Made by a program: the position numbers and the translations under genes
Shown here: in pieces, positions 10,098 to 18,059 of the stretch
How positions within the stretch are numbered: the first letter of the stretch is position 1
Layout: each line of letters begins with the position of its first letter
Notes under the pieces: model-generated
Told to the model about the DNA's origin: nothing
What the model saw: only the letters and a program-made list of their open reading frames with translations
The model's database searches: none
Assembly (NCBI RefSeq): GCF_900292075.1
Contig: NZ_OLMV01000001.1
Location: forward strand, 1,046,977-1,110,976
Length of the DNA stretch: 64,000 nucleotides
Reading direction: 5' to 3'
DNA from: Microbacterium timonense
GTDB lineage: Bacteria; Actinomycetota; Actinomycetes; Actinomycetales; Microbacteriaceae

Positions 10098-11558
10098 ATG
10101 AACACGACCGGCTCGATCCCCGCCGACGCCTTCTCCCTCCGCAGTCCCTACGGGCGTCGCGCGATCGGGCTGTCGGTGGCCGCTGCCGTCGGCGGCTTCC
10201 TCTTCGGTTTCGACTCGTCGGTGATCAACGGCGCCGTCGACTCCATCTCCAGCGACTTCGCGCTCAACGATGTCATCACCGGCTTCGTCGTCGCCATCGC
10301 GCTGCTCGGCTGCGCGGTCGGCGCGATCATCGCCGGCAACCTCTCGGACCGCTGGGGACGCCTGCGGGTGATGTTCATCGGCGCGATCATGTTCTTCGTC
10401 AGCTCCGTCGGCGCCGGTCTCGCCTTCTCGGCCTGGGACCTCGCACTGTGGCGGGTCATCGGCGGACTCGGCATCGGCATCGCCTCGGTCGTCGCGCCGG
10501 CGTACATCGCCGAGATCGCGCCGCGCCAGATCCGCGGTGGCCTGGCGTCGCTGCAGCAGCTCGCCATCACGATCGGTATCTTCGCCGCGCTCCTCTCCGA
10601 CGCCCTCCTCGCGGGCGCGGCGGGCAGCGCCGACAACGTGCTGTGGCTGGGCCTGGAGGCCTGGCGGTGGATGTTCCTCGTGGGAGTGATCCCCTCGGCG
10701 GTCTACGGCATCCTCTCGTTCACGGTGCCGGAGTCGCCTCGCTACCTCATCGCGAAGGGCCGGATCGACGAGGCGCGCGAGATCTTCTCGCGCCTGATGC
10801 CGCCGGCCGATCTGGATCAGTCGATCCGGGAGCTGCAGAACGCCATCGAGACCGACCGCAAGAACGCGGGCGTCTCGCTGCGTGGCCCGGTTCTGGGCCT
10901 GCAGCGGATCGTCTGGGTCGGCATCATCCTGTCGGTGTTCCAGCAGTTCGTCGGCATCAACGTGATCTTCTACTACTCGACGAGCCTCTGGCAGTCGGTC
11001 GGCTTCGACGAGAGCAATTCGTTCGCGATCAGTGTGTTCACGTCGGTCACCAACGTGCTCGTCACGCTCGTCGCGATCTTCTTGGTGGACCGCGTGGGCC
11101 GCAAGCCCATCCTCCTCACGGGCTCCGTGCTCATGACGCTCTCTCTCGGGCTCATGGCGGTGTCGTTCATGTTCTCGACGACGGATGCCGAGGGCGCGGT
11201 CTCGCTGCCCGCGCCGTGGGGTCCGATCGCGCTCGTGGCCGCCAACGTGTTCGTCATCGGCTTCGGCGCCTCGTGGGGCCCACTGGTGTGGGTGCTCCTC
11301 GGCGAGATCTTCCCGAGCCGCATCCGCGGCAAGGCACTGGGGGTCGCGGCGGGCGCGCAGTGGCTGGCGAACTTCCTCATCACGATCTCGTTCCCGGCGA
11401 TGTCGTCGTGGTCGCTGCCGCTCACCTACGGAATGTACGCGCTGTTCGCGGCGCTGTCGTTCGTGTACGTCGCCTGGCGCGTACCCGAGACCAAGGGCAT
11501 GGACATCGAGCAGACCGAGACCCTGTTCCTGCGCAAGGGTGCCGCGGCCACGCGCTGA
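10098..11558 (+). CDS. MFS sugar porter family transporter
   Basis: A 486-residue, 12-helix transporter of the sugar porter (XylE/GlcP/Glut) family in the cell membrane. Family signatures in order: FGFDSSVING in helix 1, DRWGRLRVM (the loop 2-3 D-R-x-G-R), PESPRYLIAKGR after helix 6, QQFVGIN in helix 7, DRVGRKPILL in loop 8-9 and VPETKGMDIE near the C-terminus. It is predicted to import a monosaccharide or polyol with protons. The ATG at 10098 begins directly at the family's N-terminal region; an upstream in-frame extension lacks similarity. It is followed 31 bp later by another MFS gene with its own promoter. Confidence 0.92.
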   Translation: MNTTGSIPADAFSLRSPYGRRAIGLSVAAAVGGFLFGFDSSVINGAVDSISSDFALNDVITGFVVAIALLGCAVGAIIAGNLSDRWGRLRVMFIGAIMFFVSSVGAGLAFSAWDLALWRVIGGLGIGIASVVAPAYIAEIAPRQIRGGLASLQQLAITIGIFAALLSDALLAGAAGSADNVLWLGLEAWRWMFLVGVIPSAVYGILSFTVPESPRYLIAKGRIDEAREIFSRLMPPADLDQSIRELQNAIETDRKNAGVSLRGPVLGLQRIVWVGIILSVFQQFVGINVIFYYSTSLWQSVGFDESNSFAISVFTSVTNVLVTLVAIFLVDRVGRKPILLTGSVLMTLSLGLMAVSFMFSTTDAEGAVSLPAPWGPIALVAANVFVIGFGASWGPLVWVLLGEIFPSRIRGKALGVAAGAQWLANFLITISFPAMSSWSLPLTYGMYALFAALSFVYVAWRVPETKGMDIEQTETLFLRKGAAATR

Positions 11559-11577
11559 CTCCGTCCCTGACCCGCCC

Positions 11578-11583
11578 TAGGAT
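11578..11583 (+). promoter_or_regulatory. -10 element of second MFS gene
   Basis: TAGGAT, 6 nt before the ATG at 11590. Confidence 0.6.
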
Positions 11584-11589
11584 GGCGGG

Positions 11590-12894
11590 ATGCCTTCGCT
11601 CGGCGAACTGATCGCACCCCGCCGACTGGGAGCCGACTTCCGATGGCTGCTGGCGTCCTCGTGGACGAGCAACCTGGGAGACGGGATCGCGCTTGCGGCG
11701 TCGCCGCTGCTGATCGCCTCGCTCACCTCGTCACCGGTGCTGGTCGCCGCCGGCGCCATGATGCAGTTCCTCCCCTGGCTGCTGTTCGGCCTGCTGGCGG
11801 GTGCCGTCGCCGACCACCACGACCGACGGCGGCTGGTGATGCTCGCCAACGGCCTGCGCGCGGTGATCGTGCTGATCCTCGTCGGGTTCCTGATCACGGG
11901 GCAGGCGACCGTGTGGATGGTGCTGGCCACCGCCTTCCTCTATGGGACGGCGGAGGTCTTCGCCGATTCGGCGGGCAGCACGCTGCTGCCGATGCTCGTC
12001 CGCCCGGCCGATCTGGGGATCGGCAACGCGCGCATGCAGGCCGGGTACCTCGTCGCGAACCAGCTCGCCGGACCTCCGCTGGGCGCGTTCCTGTTCGCCG
12101 TGGGCTCCTTCTGGCCGTTCCTGCTGCAGGTGCTGTGCGTGGCTCTGGCGGTGCTGCTCGTATCGCGGATCGCGCGCACGCCGGTGCCGCAGCAGGAGGG
12201 CCAGGCGCGCAGCACGAAGGTGCACGCGATCCGGGAGGGTCTGAGCTGGCTGCGCCACAACGCCCCGGTCCGCACCCTCGTCATCATCATCCTGGTGTTC
12301 AACGTGACGTGGGCGGCGCCCTGGGGCGTGCTGGTGCTGTACGCCACCGAGCACTTGGGAATGGGACCTGTCGGCTACGGCGCCCTCACCACGGCGTCGG
12401 CGATCGGCGGGATCATCGCCGTCTTCAGCTTCGGCTGGCTGGAGCGGCACGTTTCGTTCTCGACGCTGATGCGGGTGTGCCTCTCTCTCGAGGTGCTCAT
12501 GCACCTCTCGTTCGCGCTCACCACGTCGCCGGTGGTGGCCTTCGTCATCATGTTCGGCTTCGGGCTGTACGCGTTCGTCTGGGGCACCATCTCGACGACC
12601 GTCCGCCAGCGCCTCGTGCCCATGCAGCTGCAGGGCCGCATCGCATCGGTGAACATGGTCGGCGTGTTCGGCGGCCTGGTGATCGGGCAGTTCATCGGCG
12701 GACTGCTCGCCCAGCTCTTCGGACTGACCGCGCCGTGGTGGTTCGCGTTCGCCGGTTCCGCGGTCACCCTGCTGTTGGTGTGGCGGTCGATCTCGCACAT
12801 CGCCGCGGCCAAGCCGGTGCTGGACGACGCGCAGGCCGACGAGGTCGCCTCGGACGACGAGCCCGGCGCCGGCGGCCGTCCCCTCATCGACTGA
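11590..12894 (+). CDS. MFS transporter (drug-export type)
   Basis: A 434-residue protein with about 12 membrane segments and the general arrangement of the MFS_3/enterobactin-exporter-like efflux group (N-terminal RWLLASSWTSNLGDGI, DHHDRRRLVM in loop 2-3). It belongs to a different MFS family from the preceding sugar porter, so the pair is not a duplication. Substrate unknown; export of small molecules is the usual role. The C-terminal 25 residues are acidic and probably cytoplasmic. It converges on tatD, with the two stop codons inside a short TGACGTCA palindrome. Confidence 0.85.
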   Translation: MPSLGELIAPRRLGADFRWLLASSWTSNLGDGIALAASPLLIASLTSSPVLVAAGAMMQFLPWLLFGLLAGAVADHHDRRRLVMLANGLRAVIVLILVGFLITGQATVWMVLATAFLYGTAEVFADSAGSTLLPMLVRPADLGIGNARMQAGYLVANQLAGPPLGAFLFAVGSFWPFLLQVLCVALAVLLVSRIARTPVPQQEGQARSTKVHAIREGLSWLRHNAPVRTLVIIILVFNVTWAAPWGVLVLYATEHLGMGPVGYGALTTASAIGGIIAVFSFGWLERHVSFSTLMRVCLSLEVLMHLSFALTTSPVVAFVIMFGFGLYAFVWGTISTTVRQRLVPMQLQGRIASVNMVGVFGGLVIGQFIGGLLAQLFGLTAPWWFAFAGSAVTLLLVWRSISHIAAAKPVLDDAQADEVASDDEPGAGGRPLID

Positions 12895-12896
12895 CG

Positions 12897-13811
12897 TCAG
12901 CCCTCGAAGGGGCCGTAGACCTCGAGCGTGTTGGCGGCCAGCTGGGCGCACAGCTCGTCGAGGTCGACGCCGAGCTTGGCGGCCATGAACCGGACGGTGA
13001 CCGGAATCAGGTACGGCGCATTGGGGCGGCCGCGGTGGGGCGTCGGCGTCAGGAACGGGGCATCCGTCTCGACCAGGATGCGCTCGCGCGGTGTGACCTC
13101 GAGCGCGTCGCGCAGGTTCTGGGCGTTCTTGAACGTGACGTTGCCGGCAAAGCTCAGGTAGTAGCCGCGCTCGCGTGCGACCTCGGCCATCTCGGCGTCG
13201 CCTGAGAAGCAGTGGAACACCGTGCGCTCGGGGGCGCCGACGCGCTCGAGCGTCTCGAGCACGGCGTCGTGGGCATCACGGTCGTGGATCTGCATCGCGA
13301 TGCCGTGCTTCTTCGCGAGGGCGATGTGCGCCTCGAAGCTCGCGAACTGGGCGGGGCGGCCGTCTTCGTCGGTGCGGAAGAAGTCCAGTCCGGTCTCACC
13401 GATGGCCCGCACCCGCGGCTGGGACGCGAGCTCGTCGATGACCGCGATCGCCTCATCGAGACGCCCGGCCGCGGCGTACGCGGGGGCCTCGTTCGGGTGG
13501 ATCGCAACGGCCGCCAGCACGCGAGGGTGGGATGCCGCCGCCCACGCCGACCAGCGGCTCGACTCGATGTCACCACCGGCCTGCACGACGCCGATCACGC
13601 CGACGTCGCCTGCTCGGCTCAGCTGCTCGTCGAGCGACAGACCGACCTCGCCGTCCTCGATCTCGAGGTGCGCGTGGTTGTCGTACACCGGCACCGCGAG
13701 CGGCTCGGGAGCATCGGGGTAGGTGACGTCGCGCGACCCCTTCTCGCGGGCGCGGACGTACTGCGACGGATCGGAGCTTCCCGCCGGGTAGGGGACGGCA
13801 GTCTCAGTCAC
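12897..13811 (-). CDS. tatD: TatD family metal-dependent hydrolase
   Basis: A 304-residue TIM-barrel nuclease of the TatD family (3'-5' exonuclease on single-stranded or damaged DNA and RNA in characterised members). Metal ligands are visible: NHAHLEI (H-x-H), GETGLDFFR, IHDRDAH, HCFSGD and ETDAPFLTPTPHRG. A 45-residue N-terminal extension precedes the first motif, longer than usual, and the GTG start at 13811 has no clear ribosome site or -10 element. It lies 131 bp downstream of metG on the same strand; the gap holds the unusual inverted-repeat element. A shorter product from an internal start is possible. Confidence 0.88.
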   Translation of the reverse strand: MTETAVPYPAGSSDPSQYVRAREKGSRDVTYPDAPEPLAVPVYDNHAHLEIEDGEVGLSLDEQLSRAGDVGVIGVVQAGGDIESSRWSAWAAASHPRVLAAVAIHPNEAPAYAAAGRLDEAIAVIDELASQPRVRAIGETGLDFFRTDEDGRPAQFASFEAHIALAKKHGIAMQIHDRDAHDAVLETLERVGAPERTVFHCFSGDAEMAEVARERGYYLSFAGNVTFKNAQNLRDALEVTPRERILVETDAPFLTPTPHRGRPNAPYLIPVTVRFMAAKLGVDLDELCAQLAANTLEVYGPFEG

Positions 13812-13816
13812 TTCGA

Positions 13817-13908
13817 TGTCCCACTTTCGTTCACAAGATCATCGCCATGCGGCGGAAAGTGGGACACGACCGGCGAAAACTGGGACATGAGGGCGGGAAA
13901 GTGGGACA
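13817..13908. repeat. Short inverted-repeat element, copy A (TGTCCC...GGGACA)
   Basis: TGTCCCACTTTC (13817-13828) and its perfect inverse GAAAGTGGGACA (13855-13866) flank a 26-nt centre. Two further TGGGACA ends follow in direct repeat at 13881 and 13902, each exactly 21 bp after the last. The element fills the gap between metG and tatD. Copy B at 62881-62951 has the same 50-bp core geometry. The outward TGT...ACA ends resemble insertion-sequence ends, but no transposase or target duplication is seen. Confidence 0.7.
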
Positions 13909-13942
13909 TGGAACGACCGGGAGACGGGATGCCGGGGCTCGG

Positions 13943-15517
13943 TCACACGGTCTGCTCGACGCGCGGGAACAGTGGCGCCAGGCCGTTCACCGACGTGCCG
14001 GGCCGGAGGATGCCCCAGGTTCCGGCCTCGCGGATCCGCTGGTCCTGCAGCGGCCCGAGCGACTCGGCAGCGCCGAGCGCGACCCAGAGCTTCTCGGTCG
14101 AGACGGGCATCACCGGCGACAGCAGCACCGCGAGCGCGCGCAGCCCCTCTGCCGCGGTGTACAGCACGGTGCCCAGGCGCTCGCGCTGTGCGTCATCCTT
14201 GGCGAGCACCCACGGTGCGTTCTCGGTGATGTACAGGTTCAGCGCATCCACGATGGTCCAGATGGACGAGATCGCCTCGTCGATGCGGAACCGGTCGATG
14301 GCGGCGTCCGCGGCGGCGGCGGCATCCGCCACCGTCTTCTGGATGTGGAGGTCCGCATCGGTGTCCTCACCCGGCGGCGGGACGACCCCCTCGAAGTAGC
14401 GCTCGATCATCGCGGTGGTGCGCGAGGCGAGGTTGCCGAAGCCGTTGGCCAGCTCCGCCTGGTACCGCGCGGACAGGTCCTCCCACGAGAAGGAGCCGTC
14501 CTGCCCGAAGGCGATCGCCGAGAGGAAGTAGAACCGGTACGCGTCCGACCCGAAGACGTCGGTGATCTCGGTCGGGGCGATGCCGGTCAGCTTGGACTTC
14601 GACATCTTCTCGCCGCCGACCAGCAGCCAGCCGTGCGCGAAGACGCCGCGCGGCACCTCGACACCCGCGGCCATCAGCATGGCCGGCCAGATCACGGCGT
14701 GGAAGCGCAGGATGTCCTTGCCGACGACGTGGTAGGCCGGCCACCGACGCGCGAACTGCTCGGGGTCCGAGCCGTACCCGACGGCCGTGGCGTAGTTGAG
14801 GAGCGCATCGATCCACACGTAGATGACGTGGCTCTCGTCCCACGGCACCTTGATGCCCCAGTCGAAGGTCGACCGCGACACCGACAGGTCCTTCAGCCCC
14901 TGCTTCACGAACGAGACGACCTCGTTGCGGGCGGTCTCGGGCTGGATGAAGTCGGTCTTGTAGAGCTCGAGCAGGCGGTCCTGGAACTCGCTGAGCTTGA
15001 AGAAGTAGTTCTTCTCCTGCAGCAGCTCCAGGGGCTTGGAGTGGATGGCGCAGACCTTGAGTCCCTCGAACGGCCCCGTGCCGTCGACGATCTCCGCCTC
15101 GGGCTTGAACTCCTCGCAGCCCACGCAGTACAGCGCCTCGTACTCGCCGGCGTAGATGTAGCCGCGGTCGTACAGGGCCTGGAAGAACGTCTGCACGTTG
15201 CGCTCATGCCGCTCCTGCGTGGTGCGGATGAAGTCGTCGTTGGCGACGTCCAGCGTCTTCAGCAGGGGGAACCACGACTCACCGACGAGCTTGTCGACCC
15301 ACTGTTGCGGCGTCACGCCGTTGGCGCTGGCGGCCCGCAGCATCTTCTGACCGTGTTCGTCGGTGCCCGTGAGCATCCAGGTGTCGTCGCCGGCCTGACG
15401 GTGCCAGCGCGCGAGGGTGTCCACGGCCACGGTGGTGTAGCCGTGTCCGATGTGGGGCACGTCGCTCGGGTAGTAGATCGGCGTCGTGATGTAGAAGGAC
15501 GAGGGGCCGGTGCTCAC
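13943..15517 (-). CDS. metG: Methionyl-tRNA synthetase
   Basis: A 524-residue class I aminoacyl-tRNA synthetase charging tRNA-Met. It shows the HIGH-box variant HIGHGY (residues 23-26), a CVGCEEF half of the zinc region, and the KMSKS loop (GEKMSKSKLTG, about residue 300). It has the anticodon-binding helical domain but no C-terminal tRNA-binding extension, as in other actinobacterial enzymes. The GTG start at 15517 is 6 nt after TAGACT. It is flanked by rsmI upstream and tatD downstream, both on the same strand, matching the conserved actinobacterial order. Confidence 0.96.
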   Translation of the reverse strand: MSTGPSSFYITTPIYYPSDVPHIGHGYTTVAVDTLARWHRQAGDDTWMLTGTDEHGQKMLRAASANGVTPQQWVDKLVGESWFPLLKTLDVANDDFIRTTQERHERNVQTFFQALYDRGYIYAGEYEALYCVGCEEFKPEAEIVDGTGPFEGLKVCAIHSKPLELLQEKNYFFKLSEFQDRLLELYKTDFIQPETARNEVVSFVKQGLKDLSVSRSTFDWGIKVPWDESHVIYVWIDALLNYATAVGYGSDPEQFARRWPAYHVVGKDILRFHAVIWPAMLMAAGVEVPRGVFAHGWLLVGGEKMSKSKLTGIAPTEITDVFGSDAYRFYFLSAIAFGQDGSFSWEDLSARYQAELANGFGNLASRTTAMIERYFEGVVPPPGEDTDADLHIQKTVADAAAAADAAIDRFRIDEAISSIWTIVDALNLYITENAPWVLAKDDAQRERLGTVLYTAAEGLRALAVLLSPVMPVSTEKLWVALGAAESLGPLQDQRIREAGTWGILRPGTSVNGLAPLFPRVEQTV

Positions 15518-15523
15518 CCGACG

Positions 15524-15529
15524 AGTCTA
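15524..15529 (-). promoter_or_regulatory. -10 element of metG
   Basis: TAGACT on the minus strand, 6 nt before the GTG at 15517. Confidence 0.6.
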
Positions 15530-15606
15530 GTTCGACGGGATGCCGGCGCCGCCGCTGTGACGGGACACCCGGTGCACCCCGCATCCCGAGGCGGGTTTCG
15601 TAACAC

Positions 15607-16425
15607 TCAGGCCCGTGCTGCCAGCGCCGCCTGGTAGAGCTCACGGCGGGAATGGCCGGTGACGCCTGACACTTCGGCGGCGGCATCCTTCAACCGGATG
15701 CCGTCAGCCACGAGCGCGAGCACCTGGCGTACGGCGTCGTCGAACGGGATGTCGCGCTCCGGCGACCCCGCGACCACGATCACCAGTTCGCCGCGCACGC
15801 CCTGCTCCGCCCATGCCGCGAGTTCGCCGAGCGCACCGCGCGCGACCTCCTCGTGCAGCTTGGTCAACTCACGGCACACGGCGGCGCGACGGTCGGCGCC
15901 GAACACCGCGGCCATGTCGAGCAGCGTCGCCGCCACGCGCGACGGAGCCTCGAAGAAGACCATGGTGCGCGGCTCCGCGGCGAGCGCGCGCAGGGCGGCG
16001 GTGCGCTCCCCCGGCTTGCGCGGCACGAAGCCCTCGAACGTGAAGCGGTCGGTCGGGAGGCCCGATACGGCCAGCGCCGTCACCACCGCGCTCGGTCCCG
16101 GGATCGCGGTCACCGTCACGCCCGCCGCTGCGGCGGTGGCGACCAGGCCGTAGCCGGGGTCGCTCACGGTCGGCATCCCGGCATCGCTCAGCACGAGCAC
16201 GTCCTGGTCGCGCGCCAGCTCGACGATCTCGGGCGCCCGTTCCTTCTCGTTGTGGTCGTGCAGGGCGATCAGGCGGGGACGATTGTCGATGCCCAGCGCC
16301 GAGAGCAGCCGCTGCGTGGTGCGGGTGTCTTCCGCCGCGACCACGGTGGCCTCTTCGAGGGCCTCCACGAGTCGCCGCGAGGCGTCCCCGAGGTTGCCGA
16401 TCGGGGTCGCCGCGAGGATGATCAC
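15607..16425 (-). CDS. rsmI: 16S rRNA (cytidine-1402-2'-O)-methyltransferase
   Basis: RsmI, a SAM-dependent tetrapyrrole-methylase-fold enzyme that 2'-O-methylates C1402 in the 16S decoding centre. The 272-residue product starts with ATPIGNLGD and shows AAEDTRTTQRLL, LVLSDAGMPTVSDPG and IPGPSAVVTALAVSG, all strongly conserved in the family. The GTG start at 16425 is 6 nt after TAGGCT. It is divergent from the O-mannosyltransferase with only 41 bp between start codons, the same pairing as Rv1003/Rv1002c in Mycobacterium tuberculosis. Confidence 0.95.
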   Translation of the reverse strand: MIILAATPIGNLGDASRRLVEALEEATVVAAEDTRTTQRLLSALGIDNRPRLIALHDHNEKERAPEIVELARDQDVLVLSDAGMPTVSDPGYGLVATAAAAGVTVTAIPGPSAVVTALAVSGLPTDRFTFEGFVPRKPGERTAALRALAAEPRTMVFFEAPSRVAATLLDMAAVFGADRRAAVCRELTKLHEEVARGALGELAAWAEQGVRGELVIVVAGSPERDIPFDDAVRQVLALVADGIRLKDAAAEVSGVTGHSRRELYQAALAARA

Positions 16426-16431
16426 GCCCTC

Positions 16432-16437
16432 AGCCTA
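16432..16437 (-). promoter_or_regulatory. -10 element of rsmI
   Basis: TAGGCT on the minus strand, 6 nt before the GTG at 16425. It lies 17 bp from the divergent pmt -10. Confidence 0.6.
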
Positions 16438-16454
16438 GACTCGGCCCTCGCGCC

Positions 16455-16460
16455 TACACT
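16455..16460 (+). promoter_or_regulatory. -10 element of pmt
   Basis: TACACT, 6 nt before the GTG at 16467. Confidence 0.6.
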
Positions 16461-16466
16461 GGCAGC

Positions 16467-18050
16467 GTGACGGATGCCCCGCGGCTCGAGGCCGACCCGC
16501 CCGCCGCCCCGCTCCTGACCCCCGCGCGTCCGAGCCTGTACGACCGCTTCGCGCGCCGGCTCAGTGAGGACGCGCGTGCCAGACGCCTCTACCGGTGGCT
16601 GGGACCCGCCATCGTGCTCGTCATCGCGGCGGTGCTGCGACTGTGGAATCTCGCGGCCGCGCACGACCTGATGAACCAGTTCGACGAGACGTACTACGTC
16701 AAGGACGCCTGGACGCTGCTGCACCTCGGATACGAGGCATCCTGGCCCGCCGACGCCAACGCCCGGTTCCTGTCGGGCGACGTCGATGTCTTCACGACGG
16801 ACCCCGCGTTCGTGGTGCACCCGCCGCTGGGCAAGTGGATCATCGCGCTGGGCATGGTCGTGCTCGGTCCCGAGTCCGGGTGGGGCTGGCGCATCACCAC
16901 CGCGCTGCTGGGCGTGGCCTCGGTGCTCGTCCTCATGCTGATCGCGAAGCGCCTCACGCGCTCGACCACCTTCGCAGTGGTGGCGGGACTCCTCATGGCG
17001 ATCGACGGCCTCGCCATCTCGATGAGCCGGATCGCCCTCCTGGACACCTCGCTGCTGTTCTTCGTGCTGCTCGCCTTCCTGTTCGTGGTGCGGGACCGGG
17101 AACGCACGATGGCGCGGATCGCCGAGACCGTCGCCGCGCGCCACGACGGCGACGAGCCCCCGTCGTGGGGGCCGGTGCTGTGGAACAGGCCGTGGATCGT
17201 GGCGGCGGGCGCGGCGCTGGGTGCCGCCACCGCGGTGAAGTGGTCGGGTGCGTGGGTGCTGGCGGGGCTCGGCGTCTACCTGGTCGTGAGCGACGCGCTG
17301 GCCCGCAGGCGCGCGGGGGTGCTCTTCTGGCCGATGGATGCCGTGCGCCAGGGTGTGATCACGTTCCTCCTGTTCGTCCCTGCCGCCTTCGTCGTCTATC
17401 TGGCATCGTGGACCGGCTGGCTCGTGACGGACGGCGGATACGACCGGCACGCGGGGAGCAACGCGCTGCAGAGTCTGTGGCTCTACCACATGGCGATGTA
17501 CGCCTCGACGGCCGGCATCACGTCTGCGCACGCGTATGCGAGTCCCGCGTGGCAATGGCCGCTGCTGCTGCGCCCGACCGGCGTGTACTACCACCAGGAC
17601 GCGTTCGGCGTGAACGGGTGCGGGGCGGCGAACGGCTGCTCGGAGGTCATCTCCACGATGCCCAACCCGCTCATCTGGTACGCCGGCGTGGCCGCTGTGC
17701 TGTATCTCGCGTACCGCTTCGTCGTCGCGCGGGACTGGCGGTATGCGCTGGTGCTGACGGGTGTCGCTGTCTCGTACGTGCCGTGGCTGTTCCTGCCGCA
17801 GCGCACGATCTTCCAGTTCTACACGGTGCTGATCCTGCCGTTCATGCTGCTGGCGCTGACCTTCGCCCTGCAAGACATCGCCGGCCGGCCGTCGGCGACC
17901 GCCTACCGCCGGCACACGGGGCAGCGGCTCGTGCTGGTGTTCCTCGGCGTCGCGATCGCACTGTCGGCGTTCTGGTACCCCATCATCTCGGCGATGACTG
18001 TGCCCTACGACTTCTGGCACATGCACATGTGGCTGAGCAGCTGGGTCTGA
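16467..18050 (+). CDS. pmt: Protein O-mannosyltransferase (PMT/GT39)
   Basis: A 527-residue membrane glycosyltransferase of family GT39, homologous by context and motifs to M. tuberculosis Rv1002c. It moves mannose from polyprenyl-phosphate-mannose to Ser/Thr of exported proteins. The catalytic Asp-Glu sits in the first extracytoplasmic loop, NQFDETYYVKD (about residues 70-80); PPLGKWII follows at about 125, and about 10 membrane segments spread over the rest. Divergent from rsmI, as in other actinomycetes. The GTG start is supported by a leaderless promoter, with a 45-residue cytoplasmic N-terminus before the first helix. Confidence 0.92.
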   Translation: MTDAPRLEADPPAAPLLTPARPSLYDRFARRLSEDARARRLYRWLGPAIVLVIAAVLRLWNLAAAHDLMNQFDETYYVKDAWTLLHLGYEASWPADANARFLSGDVDVFTTDPAFVVHPPLGKWIIALGMVVLGPESGWGWRITTALLGVASVLVLMLIAKRLTRSTTFAVVAGLLMAIDGLAISMSRIALLDTSLLFFVLLAFLFVVRDRERTMARIAETVAARHDGDEPPSWGPVLWNRPWIVAAGAALGAATAVKWSGAWVLAGLGVYLVVSDALARRRAGVLFWPMDAVRQGVITFLLFVPAAFVVYLASWTGWLVTDGGYDRHAGSNALQSLWLYHMAMYASTAGITSAHAYASPAWQWPLLLRPTGVYYHQDAFGVNGCGAANGCSEVISTMPNPLIWYAGVAAVLYLAYRFVVARDWRYALVLTGVAVSYVPWLFLPQRTIFQFYTVLILPFMLLALTFALQDIAGRPSATAYRRHTGQRLVLVFLGVAIALSAFWYPIISAMTVPYDFWHMHMWLSSWV

Positions 18051-18059
18051 ACCGCAAGG

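Noticed and set aside
13847..15637. A possible small protein with a seven-residue repeat (K-V-G-H type) starting at 13847
   Set aside because: The repeat is simply the translation of the 21-bp DNA repeat. The frame then runs antisense through metG, and no ribosome site is present. A similar K-V-G-H reading before hutI has the same cause.
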